A stretch of 64,000 nt of DNA from Paracoccus alcaliphilus. GTDB taxonomy: Bacteria; Pseudomonadota; Alphaproteobacteria; Rhodobacterales; Rhodobacteraceae. The translations under genes and the position numbers were made by a program. The notes beneath the pieces are model-generated. The model ran no database searches and was not told where the DNA came from. It was given only the letters and a program-made list of their open reading frames with translations. Each line of letters starts with the position of its first letter. The stretch's first letter is position 1. Shown here in pieces: positions 44,075-53,621 of the stretch. The stretch lies in NCBI RefSeq assembly GCF_028553725.1, contig NZ_CP067125.1, positions 310,001 to 374,000 of the forward strand, in the 5' to 3' direction.

Positions 44075-44950
44075 ATGACGACCAGCAACACGATCACCGT
44101 CGGCGCCGCGCAATTTCCCAGCGAGGTGGGCGATGTCGATGCCAATCTGGAGCGCCACCTGCACTGGATCGCGCAGGGGCGCGAGGCCGGTCTGGACATG
44201 CTGGTCATGCCGGAATTGTCGCTGACTGGCCATTACGGGTCCGAGAACCTGCTGGACGCCGCCATGTCGCGCAAGGACCCGCGGCTGAAACGTCTGGCAC
44301 AGGCGGCGGGGCCGATGGCCGTGACGCTGGGCTTCATCGAGGAAGGCCCGGCTGCGCAATTCTATAACTCGGCGGCGATCCTGCGCGATGGCGGCATGAT
44401 CCACCTGCATCGCAAGGTGAACCTGCCCACCTATGGCAAGCTGGAAGAGGGCAAGCATTACGCGCCCGGCCGTTTCGTCGAGACTTGCGAGCTGGACGGA
44501 TACTGGCGCACCGGTCTGTTGATCTGCGCGGATCTGTGGAACCCGGCGCTGACCCATCTGGCCTTCCTGCATGGCGCGACCATGCTGGTCTGTCCGGTCA
44601 GTTCCGCCGTCGAGGCGGTGGGCGTCGATTTCGACAATCCCGGGGGCTGGGCGCTGACCTGCCGTTTCTACGCGATGATCTATGGCGCGCCGATCATCAT
44701 GGTAAACCGCACCGGGACCGAGCGCGACCTGACATTCTGGGGCGGCTCGCGCATCGTCGATCCCTTCGGGCGCGAACTGGCCGTCGCCGGACAGGGAGAA
44801 GAGATGATCTCTGCCCGGCTGGATTACGACCTGCTGCGCCGCGCCCGGCATCTGTTGCCGACCGTGCGCGACAGCAATCTGGCGCTGGTCCAGCGCGAGA
44901 CCGCGCGGCTGGTCGAGACGCTGGGTGTGCCGGATTTCGTGCGCGACTAG
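44075..44950 (+). CDS. Carbon-nitrogen hydrolase (nitrilase superfamily)
   Basis: 291 residues with the complete Glu-Lys-Cys triad: E47 in MPELSLTG, K114 in HRKVNLPTYG and C151 in GLLICADLWNP. Members cut amides, carbamoyl groups or nitriles in the cytoplasm. It lies behind the quaternary-amine transporter on the same strand and may remove an amide or carbamoyl group from the imported compound or a later intermediate. The substrate is unknown. Confidence 0.85.
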   Translation: MTTSNTITVGAAQFPSEVGDVDANLERHLHWIAQGREAGLDMLVMPELSLTGHYGSENLLDAAMSRKDPRLKRLAQAAGPMAVTLGFIEEGPAAQFYNSAAILRDGGMIHLHRKVNLPTYGKLEEGKHYAPGRFVETCELDGYWRTGLLICADLWNPALTHLAFLHGATMLVCPVSSAVEAVGVDFDNPGGWALTCRFYAMIYGAPIIMVNRTGTERDLTFWGGSRIVDPFGRELAVAGQGEEMISARLDYDLLRRARHLLPTVRDSNLALVQRETARLVETLGVPDFVRD

Positions 44951-44970
44951 GGCGGCGCAGGGACAGCGCA

Positions 44971-45081
44971 ATGACATCGCCATTTCACGATTTTCTGCAC
45001 GACACGCGGGCACAGGACCTGCCTGCCGGGGTGCTGGCCGTGGCCCGGCGCTGGCTGCTGGACCTGTTGGGCGCCGTCTGA
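44971..45081 (+). pseudogene. N-terminal stub of an MmgE/PrpD-family gene
   Basis: A 36-codon frame reading FHDFLHDTRAQDLPAGVLAV followed by ARRWLLDLLGAV, which matches the first residues of MmgE/PrpD proteins (2-methylcitrate dehydratase group). It then stops at TGA, 4 bases before the convergent regulator gene ends. The rest of the about 450-residue protein is missing, so a deletion has joined this end to the catabolic operon behind it. Confidence 0.6.
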
Positions 45082-45085
45082 ACGC

Positions 45086-46108
45086 TCAGCCGATGCGGCG
45101 GGACCGGGCGCGGGCGACCCTCGCCTGTTCGCGCATCTCGCTGGGGCGGATCTTGTAGAACTCCTTGACCCATTTCGAGAAATGCGAGGTCGAGGCGAAG
45201 CCGGTGGCGATCGCGATGTCGATGATCGGCTGTTCGGTATAGAGCAACATCTCGCGCGCCCGCTCGACCCGCAGCGACAGGTAGTAGCGCGCCGGGGTCA
45301 TGCCCAGGAAGTTGCGGAAGTTCCGCTCCATCTGCCGCTCGCTGACATGGGCAAGCCGGGCCAGCCGCTCGATCTGCAGGGGCGTCTCGATATTGGCCTG
45401 CATCAGGCGGACGATCATCTGCAGCGATTCGGGCAGGGTGCCTATCTGCTCCATCCGGCCGCCCTGCTGGCTTTCATCCGCGTCGCGGATGCGGGCGTGG
45501 TGGAACTGGTTGGCCACGCCGTTGGCCAGGTCGCGGCCATGCAGGTCGGCGATGATATGCAGCATCAGGTCCATCGAGGCCGTGCCGCCCGAACAGGTCA
45601 GCCGGTTGCGGTCGATCTCGTAAAGCGTGCCGGTGATCGGCAGATGCGGGAAATCCTCCTCGAAGGCGGCGCGGTTTTCCCAGTGGATGGTGCAGCGATA
45701 GCCGTCCAGCAATCCGGCGCGGGCCAGAAGATAGCTGGCCGTGGACAGGGCGCCGATGGCCCGACCGCGATGCGCCGCCCGCCGCAGGGCGGCAAGATAG
45801 GGGCGTTCGTCCTGCGGATCGACCCGCGCGCCGCCGCAGATGAACAGGGCATGGTTGCGCTCGATGGCCTGATCGACATGGATCGCCGGAAAGGGAATGC
45901 CCGAGGACGGCATGACCGGCTGCCCGTCGATGCTGCACAGGTCCCAACGGAAGACATCGCGCCCCAGCAGGCGGTTGGCGGCGCGCAAGGGCTCGATCGC
46001 CGAGGCGAGGCTGAGCATCGAGAGCCCTTCCAGCATCAGGAAGGCGAAGCACAAAGGCTCGCCCGTATCGTGGTAGAACATCGGCGGGTCCGGGTTGCGA
46101 TGCGCCAT
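45086..46108 (-). CDS. GlxA-family AraC-type regulator (GbdR/CdhR-like)
   Basis: 340 residues: an N-terminal DJ-1/PfpI-like domain (about 15-195: FLMLEGLSMLSLASAIEPLRAANRL, ALFICGGARVD) and a C-terminal AraC double helix-turn-helix (about 240-325: LAHVSERQMERNFRNFLGMTPARYYLSLR and IAIATGFASTSHFSKWVKEFY). Regulators of this family, such as GbdR, CdhR and SouR, activate glycine betaine, carnitine and sarcosine catabolism. Its place beside a betaine-type transporter and demethylase fits that role. Confidence 0.88.
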   Translation of the reverse strand: MAHRNPDPPMFYHDTGEPLCFAFLMLEGLSMLSLASAIEPLRAANRLLGRDVFRWDLCSIDGQPVMPSSGIPFPAIHVDQAIERNHALFICGGARVDPQDERPYLAALRRAAHRGRAIGALSTASYLLARAGLLDGYRCTIHWENRAAFEEDFPHLPITGTLYEIDRNRLTCSGGTASMDLMLHIIADLHGRDLANGVANQFHHARIRDADESQQGGRMEQIGTLPESLQMIVRLMQANIETPLQIERLARLAHVSERQMERNFRNFLGMTPARYYLSLRVERAREMLLYTEQPIIDIAIATGFASTSHFSKWVKEFYKIRPSEMREQARVARARSRRIG

Positions 46109-46145
46109 GTTCGGTCAAGCCGCCCCGCGCTTCAAGCCGTTCCCA

Positions 46146-47339
46146 TCAGGCAGTCGCCATCGCAGCCGGCAGCCAGCCCTGAAGCGCGTCCCAATCGGGC
46201 TCCAGCCGGTCGAAGCGTCCCAGCCGCAGGCTGGAAAGATCGGCGAAGTCGCAATGCCCCTGCGTCACCAGCTGCATCAGCGCCCGGCCCGAGGCGGGCG
46301 ACAGGCCGAAGCCCACGCCGGACAGGGTGGCGACGGTCAGGTTCTGCCACCGAGCCGAGCGGTCCATGACCGGGCGGCCGTCGGGGGTGTTCTCGATGAT
46401 GCCCGACCAGCTGCGGATGACGCGGGCATGGGCCGCGCCGGGCAGAAGCTCGGCCACGCGCCGGGCGATGCTGCCCGCCAGTGGGGTGGAGGGGCGCGGG
46501 CCGCCCGGCTGTTCCTCGGTCTCGACCCATTCATGCGGGCCGCCGCCATAGGCCAGGTTGCCGCGCAGGGTCTGGCGGCCATAGAGCCCGTTGCCGTCGA
46601 TCCCGCCAAGCGGCATCAGCGGCAGGGGCTCGGTCACGATCATCTCGGCGCGGGCGGCGCGCATGGGGATGGCGACCTCCAGCATCGCGGCCAGCCGGCC
46701 GGTCTGCGGGCCCGCCGCGATGACCAGATGGTCGCAACTGATGACGCCCCTGTCGGTCTCGACCGCCGTGACCCGGCCGCCCTGCCGCCGGAAGCCGGTG
46801 ACGGTGACGTGCTGGCGCACCCGCCCGCCCCGGTCGCGCAGCGCCCAGGCATAGGCCTGCACGGTGCGGTGCGGGTTCGCATGGCCGCCGAAATGGTAAT
46901 AGTGCCCGGCATGGACATTGTCCCCGGCCAGCGGCACCAGATCGCGCACCGTCTGCGCGTCCAGATCGTCTGCGCGGAAGCCCTGCTTGCGGGCATTGGC
47001 CGCGGCGCGGCCGTAAAGCGTGAACTGCTCGGGCGACAGCGCGATGCGGATGCGGTTCGGCCGGAACTCGGTCGGATAGCCCAGCAATTCGTCCATCATC
47101 GGCCACAGCCGCTGTTCCTCGGCGAAAAGCGGGCTGTGGTGATGCGAGCAGCCGCCGCCATTGCGCCCCGACGCCTCCCAGCCGACGATGCCGCGTTCCA
47201 GCACCAGCACGTCGACGCCCGCCTCGGCCAGCCAGAAGGCGGTGGAGAGGCCGGTGACGCCGCCGCCGATCACGATGACCGAGGCGCCGCGATCGTCGTC
47301 GCCGGGCGGGATGCCGGGGATGGGGTTATTCACTGACAT
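46146..47339 (-). CDS. FAD-dependent amine/D-amino-acid oxidoreductase (DadA/sarcosine oxidase-like)
   Basis: 397 residues: FAD loop [21 protein letters not shown] near 21-41, [18 protein letters not shown] with the flavin-contact region, and the C-terminal [18 protein letters not shown] that closes the FAD site. Members oxidise glycine, sarcosine or other amines. The ATG at 47339 overlaps the end of the upstream flavoprotein gene by 14 bases, and the two probably form a heteromeric dehydrogenase like the opine, hydroxyproline or HcnBC types. It would oxidise the demethylated amine left by the Rieske enzyme. Confidence 0.85.
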   Translation of the reverse strand: MSVNNPIPGIPPGDDDRGASVIVIGGGVTGLSTAFWLAEAGVDVLVLERGIVGWEASGRNGGGCSHHHSPLFAEEQRLWPMMDELLGYPTEFRPNRIRIALSPEQFTLYGRAAANARKQGFRADDLDAQTVRDLVPLAGDNVHAGHYYHFGGHANPHRTVQAYAWALRDRGGRVRQHVTVTGFRRQGGRVTAVETDRGVISCDHLVIAAGPQTGRLAAMLEVAIPMRAARAEMIVTEPLPLMPLGGIDGNGLYGRQTLRGNLAYGGGPHEWVETEEQPGGPRPSTPLAGSIARRVAELLPGAAHARVIRSWSGIIENTPDGRPVMDRSARWQNLTVATLSGVGFGLSPASGRALMQLVTQGHCDFADLSSLRLGRFDRLEPDWDALQGWLPAAMATA

Positions 47340-48909
47340 GTTCCTTCTGCGTCGCAAGCGCGGCGACCGTGTAATGGTCCTCGACATCCCAGAACGGCAC
47401 CCATTGGCGGGGCATTCCGAACCAGGAATCCCAGGCGGCGGCAATGGCGGGATCCTCGGGCAGGGCGGCGGCGGTCAGGCTGATCGGGCGGACCGGGCTG
47501 CGATAGCCGGCCAGCGGCACCACCCCCAGCGACAGGTCCTCCTGCAGGGCCAGCAGCGCCTGGATCTGCTCGCGGCATCGGCGGCCCTGGCAGGGGCCCA
47601 TGCCGGCGCGGGTCAGCCGCTTGATCTGGTCGGGATCGGGTGGCCCCTCGCCCAGGATCTCGGTCAGGCTGCGGGTCAGGTTCGGCAGATGCGGCGCGTT
47701 CAGATAGCGCGGCGGGCTGACATCGAGGATCTCGCGCGCCGTGACCTCCTCGCATTGGCAGACCGGCATCTCCGCCACGGCCTCCACCACCGAGGCGCGG
47801 ACCCAGGCCTTGCGGTATGCGCCCAGATCGGCGGCGGGTCCAGGCTGCGGCGCGTCCCCGGCTGCTTCGTTTGCCAGCCCCAGCGCCGCCAGCGCGGCCC
47901 CGGCGGCCAGCCGGCCCTCGGTCTCGGCCAGCGCCGGATCGGCGGATTTCGCGGGCCAGATCCCCGCGCAGTCGCCCGCAGCGCGGATGCCGGGCAGGCT
48001 GGTCTCGCCCCCCGCGCCCAGCAGCGGCACGAAGCCGCCGCGATCATTGTCGAAGGCGCAGCGCGCGCCGGCGGCGTGGAGCAGGTCGATCATCGGCACC
48101 GCGCCCACGCCCAGCAGCACGGAATCGCAAGGGATGGAGCGGTTGCGCAGCATCAGCCCGGTGACGCCATCCGCGTCCGAGGTGACGCCGCGCGGCGCCT
48201 CGCCGGTGACGATCTCGACCCCGGCGGCGCGGATACGCGCGACCAGATCCTCGGGCGCGGCGGCGGCCTCGGCCTGTTCGACCACGGCGGCGATGGTGAC
48301 GCCCGCCGCGATCAGGTCCAGCGCCGCCAGCAGCGCCTCGGGGGTCGAGCCCAGCATGACCGCGTGGCGGCTGTCCAGCGCATCATAGAGCCGCGCCAGC
48401 ACCAGCGCGGCACCGGCACCCAGCACGCCGGGCAGGTCCCAGCCGGGAAAGGCCAGCCCCATGTCGCGCCGCCCGGTCGCCACGATGGCCTGATCGAAGC
48501 CAACCAGGTGGCTGCCCTGTTCCTCGTCCACCAGCCCGGCGACCAGACCGGGCATCCAGCCCAGGTTGGGCTGGTTGGCGAACAGCCCCCAGCAGGCGTT
48601 GCCAAGGCGGATGTCGACGCCCAGATCGAACAGTTCGACCAGATCGGGCCGCGCCTCCAGCATCCGTTCGGTCATCGCGTTGCGGTTGCGGACCGCGCCG
48701 CCCATCCGGCCGCCCCAGATCTGCGGGACGCTTTCGCCCATCACCTCGAAGGGCACGGGATGTTCGTCGACCAGCATCACCTGCGCGCCGCCCTCATGGG
48801 CGCGGCGGGCGGCGGCGATCCCGGCGGGGCCGGCGCCCACGATCAGGATCTGGGTCCGCTCCGCGATCTCAAGGCGCTTGCCTGCGACGGATCGGGGGTC
48901 TGTGGTCAT
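47326..48909 (-). CDS. FAD/NAD-binding oxidoreductase subunit with 2Fe-2S domain (HcnB-like)
   Basis: 527 residues: FAD loop [21 protein letters not shown] near 21-41, a second nucleotide fold, and a C-terminal cysteine domain with [11 protein letters not shown] (near 382) and [10 protein letters not shown] (near 436) that should bind a 2Fe-2S cluster. This is the layout of HcnB, opine oxidase A and heterotetrameric sarcosine oxidase relatives. The last 90 residues extend past the Fe-S domain. It pairs with the DadA-like subunit encoded just behind. Confidence 0.84.
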   Translation of the reverse strand: MTTDPRSVAGKRLEIAERTQILIVGAGPAGIAAARRAHEGGAQVMLVDEHPVPFEVMGESVPQIWGGRMGGAVRNRNAMTERMLEARPDLVELFDLGVDIRLGNACWGLFANQPNLGWMPGLVAGLVDEEQGSHLVGFDQAIVATGRRDMGLAFPGWDLPGVLGAGAALVLARLYDALDSRHAVMLGSTPEALLAALDLIAAGVTIAAVVEQAEAAAAPEDLVARIRAAGVEIVTGEAPRGVTSDADGVTGLMLRNRSIPCDSVLLGVGAVPMIDLLHAAGARCAFDNDRGGFVPLLGAGGETSLPGIRAAGDCAGIWPAKSADPALAETEGRLAAGAALAALGLANEAAGDAPQPGPAADLGAYRKAWVRASVVEAVAEMPVCQCEEVTAREILDVSPPRYLNAPHLPNLTRSLTEILGEGPPDPDQIKRLTRAGMGPCQGRRCREQIQALLALQEDLSLGVVPLAGYRSPVRPISLTAAALPEDPAIAAAWDSWFGMPRQWVPFWDVEDHYTVAALATQKEHVSE

Positions 48910-49021
48910 CTTGCGTCCTCTGGTGACTGCATCGCGGCAGGGTCATCCTTGGTGTAAAGCCCGCCGGGCCGGCAGCAGGTTTTCGACCCGAAGGGAAAGA
49001 AATCCGACCCGACCCGAGGGG

Positions 49022-50050
49022 TCAGGCCAGCCTGATCTCGACATCCGACGCCGCCCGGGTCGAGCAGGCCAGCACATAGCCCTCGGCCGCCTCTTCCGGC
49101 GTCAGCCCGCCATTCGGCCGGCTGTCCACTTGGCCCGAGACCAGTTGCACCATGCAGGTGCCGCACATGCCCTCGCCGCAGCCGCAGGGGATGATGACGC
49201 CCTGGCGCAGGCTGGCCTGCAGCAGCGTCTCGTCGGGGCGGATGCCGATGGCGCGGCCGTTCACGGTCAGGCCGAAACCGGGGTCCTCCGACGCGGCTTC
49301 GGCCATGGGCGCGGCGGCGGGGGCCGCGCCGCCGAAGCTTTCGGTGTGGAACTGCGCCAGCGCGCCGCCCTCGGCGGCATGGATCAGCCGGACCTCCTGC
49401 ATGAAGCCCTGCGGGCCGCAGCAGAACACCTCGCGCCGGCCCAGATCGGGGATGGCGGTCGCCAGCCGCCCCCGGCTGACGCGGCCGCGATAGCCGAACC
49501 AGCCCGGCGCGGCGCGGCTGACGCTGATCGCCACCGTCAGGTTGGGCATGCGGGACTGTATCTCGGCCAGTTCGCGGGCAAAGAGCACCTCGGCCGGATC
49601 GCGGGCGGCGTGAAACCATGCCAGATCGGTCTCGGGCTCGGTGTCCGCCAGATGCCGCAGGATCGCCATCATCGGGGTGGCGCCCGAGCCGCCCGAAACG
49701 AAGGCCAGCCGGTCATTGCTGCGCAGCCCCAGCGTGAAGGCGCCGCGTGGGGGGCGGGCCTCGATGCTGTCACCATCGCGCAGGTTCTCATGCAGCCAGC
49801 GGGTCGCGCCGCCCGGTGCCTGCGCCTTGATCGTCAGCTCCAGATCGCCCCCGGCCCCGCCCGAGATGGTGAAGCTGCGCCAGACCGGGCCGCCCGGTAG
49901 GGGCACCTTCAGGACCAGCGCCTGACCGGGGGTGAAGCCCACCGGGCCGCTGTCCGCGCGCAGGCGGAAGGTCTTGACGGTGGGCGTCTCGTCGCGGACG
50001 GCGATGCAGGACAGCGACAGCAGGGCCGCCGGAGGGGCTTGCATGTCCAT
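49022..50050 (-). CDS. Ferredoxin-NAD(P)H reductase of the Rieske demethylase (GbcB-like)
   Basis: 342 residues: flavin domain with RSFT at 58-61, NAD domain with GGSGATPMMAILRHL near 120-135 and CCGPQGFM near 210, and a C-terminal plant-type ferredoxin with C291-x4-C296-x2-C299 and C329. This hybrid reductase layout is that of GbcB, which feeds the glycine betaine demethylase GbcA. The ATG at 50050 follows GGAG by 8 bases and lies 5 bases after the Rieske gene stop, so the two are one transcript. Confidence 0.88.
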   Translation of the reverse strand: MDMQAPPAALLSLSCIAVRDETPTVKTFRLRADSGPVGFTPGQALVLKVPLPGGPVWRSFTISGGAGGDLELTIKAQAPGGATRWLHENLRDGDSIEARPPRGAFTLGLRSNDRLAFVSGGSGATPMMAILRHLADTEPETDLAWFHAARDPAEVLFARELAEIQSRMPNLTVAISVSRAAPGWFGYRGRVSRGRLATAIPDLGRREVFCCGPQGFMQEVRLIHAAEGGALAQFHTESFGGAAPAAAPMAEAASEDPGFGLTVNGRAIGIRPDETLLQASLRQGVIIPCGCGEGMCGTCMVQLVSGQVDSRPNGGLTPEEAAEGYVLACSTRAASDVEIRLA

Positions 50051-50055
50051 GCGCC

Positions 50056-51288
50056 TTACTCCGCCGCGAGCCGCGCCTGCGGGCCGCCGGTGAAATAAGC
50101 CATCTTGCCCGCATACCATTCCGAAAAGTTGCTCAGCATGAATTCCGAAGGCGCATAGGGTCCGGGCCGGTAGGCGCGCGAAAGGATGCCGCGATGGTTG
50201 TTTTCGGCCAGCACGCGATCCTCGTCATTGGTGGCCAGCCAGACCTCGGTCAGGCGTTGCAGGTCGTAATCCACGCCCTCGACCGCATCCTCGTGGACCA
50301 GCCATGTCGTGCGCACCTCGGTGCGGTTCGCCGACAGCGGCAGGACCCGGAATTGCAGGATGTGGTCGGACAGGAAGTGGTTCCAGTTGTTCGGCACACG
50401 GAACATGCGGACCGAGCCCAGGTCGGGCTCGGTGAAATCGGCCAGAAGCTTGTTGCAGGCGGGCTGGCCGTCCAAGGTGAAGGACAGGCAGTTCTCGTTG
50501 AAGGGCAGGCGGATGCAGCGGAACTCATTGCCGCCCTCGGCGGGCTTGTGGGGCAGGCCCAGCCCGTCCCAGCGGGTGGCCGAACGCTCCATCAACCCCT
50601 GAAACTGCGCCTTGACCAGCGGATCGTCGGGCAGGGCGAATTCGACCAGCGTCACCAGCAGCTCGGGATGGTTGCCCGCGCAGTGATAGCATTCGCGGTT
50701 GTTCTCGATTACCAGCTTCCAGTTCGCCTCCTCGACGATGGTCGAGGTGAAGGCGAGTTTGGTGCGGTCGGGCATATGCGGGGCGATATAGGGCGTGACC
50801 CCGGCGCGGAACCGCGCCAGCGAGGGCGGTTCGTCGGCAAGGCAGATATAGACCATGCCGCAGATCACCTCGACATGGACCGGGGCGAGGCTGTGGGCCG
50901 TCTTGTCGAAATCGTCGGGCATCTGGCGGGCATTGATCAGGCTGCCGTCCAGCTCGTAGACCCATTGGTGATAGGGGCAGACCAGACGGTTCGCCCGGCC
51001 CCTTTCCTTCTGGCAGATCATCGAGCCGCGATGGCGGCAACTGTTGTGAAACGCCGCGATCTCTCCGTCCCGGTTGCGCAGCACGACGATGGGATTGTCG
51101 CCGACCTTCAGCGTCAGGTAATCGCCGGGGCGGGGGATCTCGACGGTGCTGCAGGCGAAGATCCAGTCGGTTTCGAACACCGCCTGCATGTCGGCGCGGA
51201 AGATGTCGTCGTCGACATAGAAGTCGCGGGGCAGGGAATGGCCGGGTTGGCGCTGGCCAAGCAAACCCGCAATCCGTTCTTTCAGCAT
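50056..51288 (-). CDS. Rieske oxygenase, GbcA/Stc2-type quaternary-amine demethylase
   Basis: 410 residues. Rieske cluster: C84-x-H86 and C104-x2-H107 (CRHRG and CPYHQW). Catalytic iron region: ENNRECYHCAGNHPELL with H202 and H207. The NNRECYHC stretch and PYHQWVYELDGSL are close to glycine betaine and stachydrine demethylases. It would oxidise an N-methyl group of a betaine to formaldehyde. First gene of the minus-strand operon with reductase, two flavoenzymes and regulator. The exact betaine cannot be decided from sequence. Confidence 0.87.
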   Translation of the reverse strand: MLKERIAGLLGQRQPGHSLPRDFYVDDDIFRADMQAVFETDWIFACSTVEIPRPGDYLTLKVGDNPIVVLRNRDGEIAAFHNSCRHRGSMICQKERGRANRLVCPYHQWVYELDGSLINARQMPDDFDKTAHSLAPVHVEVICGMVYICLADEPPSLARFRAGVTPYIAPHMPDRTKLAFTSTIVEEANWKLVIENNRECYHCAGNHPELLVTLVEFALPDDPLVKAQFQGLMERSATRWDGLGLPHKPAEGGNEFRCIRLPFNENCLSFTLDGQPACNKLLADFTEPDLGSVRMFRVPNNWNHFLSDHILQFRVLPLSANRTEVRTTWLVHEDAVEGVDYDLQRLTEVWLATNDEDRVLAENNHRGILSRAYRPGPYAPSEFMLSNFSEWYAGKMAYFTGGPQARLAAE

Positions 51289-51533
51289 TCTCGTAACTCC
51301 GTCAAAGACCTTTCCGGGGCGGTGCGTTCCGGCCTGCTGTCCCGCATCCTGTCGGGTGCGGGCGAATCCGTGCGGCAGGGATTCGACATCGGCAATCAGC
51401 TTTCCGACGATCCGGGGGTGTGCGGGACGAAAGCAGGCCCGGTCAGCGGCGGCGCTGGCGACAGGTCTCTGAATGGGCTAACACTCCGCCCGGTTCTGTC
51501 CGTCGGGCCGGGCGTAAGGCGATAGGGGTGAGC

Positions 51534-52652
51534 ATGATCATTTGCGATTTCGGACCCGGTGGCCAGACAGTCCGATTCGATCAGGCGCGGGAACTGATCG
51601 TGGCCGATGATGCCGCCGGGGTTCGCCCGGCCTTGCAGCGCGCCGATGCCCTGCGGCGGCGGGGGAACTGGATCGCCGGATGGATCGCCTATGAAGCCGG
51701 GCTGGCCTTCGAGCCCCGGCTGGCGCCGCTGCTGTCGGCATCCGGCAGGCCGCTGCTGGTGCTGGGGGCCTATGACGCGCCCCTGCCGTCGGATGCGGGG
51801 CCGGGGGGCCGGGTCATGCTTTCCGACCTGACGCCGCTGATATCGAAACGGGATTATCAGGATGTGTTCGGGCGGGTGCAGGATTACATCGCCGCCGGGG
51901 ACTGCTATCAGGTCAACCTGACCTTTCCCATCGAGACCCGGCTGCTGCAAGGCACGCCCGCCGATCTGGCGGCGGCGCTGTCGCGGCTGCAACCGGTGGG
52001 ATATTCCGCTTATGCCGATATGGGCGCGGGGCCGGTGGTGATCTCGCGCTCGCCAGAGCTGTTTTTCAGCCTGACGGCGGATGGCGGCATCGAAGCCCGG
52101 CCGATGAAGGGAACCGCACCGCGCGCCGCCGATCCCGGCAAGGATGCCGCGCTGGCCGCCGCACTGGCCGCATCAGAAAAGGACCGGGCCGAAAACCTGA
52201 TGATCGTCGATCTGCTGCGCAATGACATCTCGGTTCTGGCGCGGGTGGGCAGCGTGCGCGTGCCGGAACTGTTCAGCGTCGAAAGCTTTGCCACCGTGCA
52301 TCAGATGACCTCGCGGATCACCGCCGAACTGGCTGCGCCCGCCGATCTTTCGACGCTGATGCCGGCGCTGTTTCCCTGCGGCTCGATCACCGGAGCGCCC
52401 AAGATCCGGGCGATGGAGATCATTCACGAACTGGAGCCCTTCCCGCGCGGTGTCTATTGTGGTGCGATCGGCTGGATGGCCCCGGATGGGGCGGCGGCCT
52501 TTTCGGTCGCAATCCGGACCATGACGATCGAGGGCGATCGGGTCATGCTGAATGTGGGTGGCGGCATCGTCACCGATTCGACCGCCGACAGCGAATGGGA
52601 GGAGGCCCTGTGGAAAGCCCGCTTTATCCAGCCATTGACGACCCCGAACTGA
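51534..52652 (+). CDS. pabB: Aminodeoxychorismate synthase component I
   Basis: 372 residues of the chorismate-binding family, shorter than anthranilate synthase I and matching the PabB type: YQVNLTFPIETRL, SPELFFSL, the catalytic MKGTAPRA region, EKDRAENLMIVDLLRNDI, PCGSITGAPKIRAMEII and the terminal GGGIVTDSTADSEWEE. It adds ammonia to chorismate for 4-aminobenzoate and folate. The ATG at 51534 follows an AGGGG site; it overlaps pabC by 43 bases. Confidence 0.9.
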   Translation: MIICDFGPGGQTVRFDQARELIVADDAAGVRPALQRADALRRRGNWIAGWIAYEAGLAFEPRLAPLLSASGRPLLVLGAYDAPLPSDAGPGGRVMLSDLTPLISKRDYQDVFGRVQDYIAAGDCYQVNLTFPIETRLLQGTPADLAAALSRLQPVGYSAYADMGAGPVVISRSPELFFSLTADGGIEARPMKGTAPRAADPGKDAALAAALAASEKDRAENLMIVDLLRNDISVLARVGSVRVPELFSVESFATVHQMTSRITAELAAPADLSTLMPALFPCGSITGAPKIRAMEIIHELEPFPRGVYCGAIGWMAPDGAAAFSVAIRTMTIEGDRVMLNVGGGIVTDSTADSEWEEALWKARFIQPLTTPN

Positions 52653-53290
52653 GGCTGATCGAAACCGCGCTGTGGGACGGTTGCGCCTGCCCGCTGATCG
52701 ACCGGCATCTGGCGCGGCTGGCGAATGGCGCGAACCGGCTGGGCTGGACGCTTGACCCGGTTGCGGCGCGCGCCGCACTGACCGGCCCCGCCGGGCAGCC
52801 CGTCTGCTTGCGGCTTCTGCTGGATCGCGACGGCGCGATCACCGTCGGGCAGGCCCCGGTTCCCGCGCCAATCGCGTGCTGGCGGCTGGGGCTGGCCGCG
52901 CAGCGGCTGCAATCGGCTGATCCGTGGCTGCGGGTGAAATCCACGCGCCGTCCCGCCTATGACGCCGCCCGGCGCGACATCCCCGCCGGGCTGAACGAGT
53001 TGGTGCTGATCAATGAACGCGGCGAGGTTTGCGACGGCACGATCACGACGATCTTCTTCGACCGGGGGAAGGGACTGCGCACGCCGCCGCTGTCATCCGG
53101 CCTTTTGCCGGGCGTGCTGCGCGCCGACATGCTGGGGCGTGGCCTGTGTGTCGAGGAAACCCTGCCCGCCACCGATCTGCCCGATGTCCGCCTGTGGGTC
53201 GGCAATGCGCTGCGCGGCATGGCCCCCGCGATCTGGACCGGTCAGGCACAGGCAGGCCACACATCGCCCTCATCACCGCGGACACCGTAA
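52610..53290 (+). CDS. pabC: Aminodeoxychorismate lyase
   Basis: 226 residues of the class IV PLP aminotransferase fold, making 4-aminobenzoate and pyruvate. VKSTRRPAYDAARR carries the likely PLP lysine, and NELVLINERGEVCDGTITTIFF plus PPLSSGLLPGVLRADML are family motifs. It starts with GTG after GGAGGAG and begins 43 bases inside pabB, so translation is coupled. An earlier TTG frame start is rejected because that region belongs to pabB. Confidence 0.85.
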   Translation: MESPLYPAIDDPELRLIETALWDGCACPLIDRHLARLANGANRLGWTLDPVAARAALTGPAGQPVCLRLLLDRDGAITVGQAPVPAPIACWRLGLAAQRLQSADPWLRVKSTRRPAYDAARRDIPAGLNELVLINERGEVCDGTITTIFFDRGKGLRTPPLSSGLLPGVLRADMLGRGLCVEETLPATDLPDVRLWVGNALRGMAPAIWTGQAQAGHTSPSSPRTP

Positions 53291-53298
53291 GATCTTCG

Positions 53299-53323
53299 GG
53301 AACAATCGCGGCAATGCCATGTT
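53299..53323 (+). promoter_or_regulatory. EcfG-type promoter upstream of nepR
   Basis: GGAAC (53299-53303), a 16-base spacer, then TGTT (53320-53323), close to the EcfG consensus GGAAC-N16/17-CGTT. It lies about 125 bases before nepR. Confidence 0.45.
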
Positions 53324-53447
53324 GTCGGACGCCGGGTATCCGTCCAGACCTTCGGCAGCAACGAAGGATGAAATTGACGGACCGCCCCTTGCACAGCCCG
53401 ATTGGCTTAACATAAGGCAAGAGGAGAAGGCGCATCTGGAGCTGTGA

Positions 53448-53615
53448 ATGACCCGCGAAACGAATGACGATCCGGAGCTGGATCCAAAGCTGGACGCCGC
53501 CTTGTCGGAGCTGCTGGCGCAGGTGGATGCCGAACCGATCTCGCCGCGCCTTCGCGAACTGGCCCGCCAGCTTGAGGCCGCGCTGGAGGAAAGCCGCAAG
53601 TCGCGCGCGAAGTGA
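53448..53615 (+). CDS. nepR: NepR, anti-sigma factor of the general stress response
   Basis: 55 residues with the NepR core: KLDAALSELLAQVDAEPISP then RLRELARQLEAALEE. The EPI-P-RL-EL--QLE pattern and the size match NepR, which holds the sigma factor EcfG until phosphorylated PhyR removes it. GGAG lies 6 bases before the ATG. The neighbour is the EcfG-type sigma gene, which converges with it and ends 6 bases away. No phyR or response regulator is in the window. Confidence 0.8.
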   Translation: MTRETNDDPELDPKLDAALSELLAQVDAEPISPRLRELARQLEAALEESRKSRAK

Positions 53616-53621
53616 ACGCCG

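Noticed and set aside
47161..48957. 598-codon plus-strand frame opposite the flavoenzyme genes
   Set aside because: Same shadow composition, no motif, and it covers two genes with intact FAD and Fe-S motifs.
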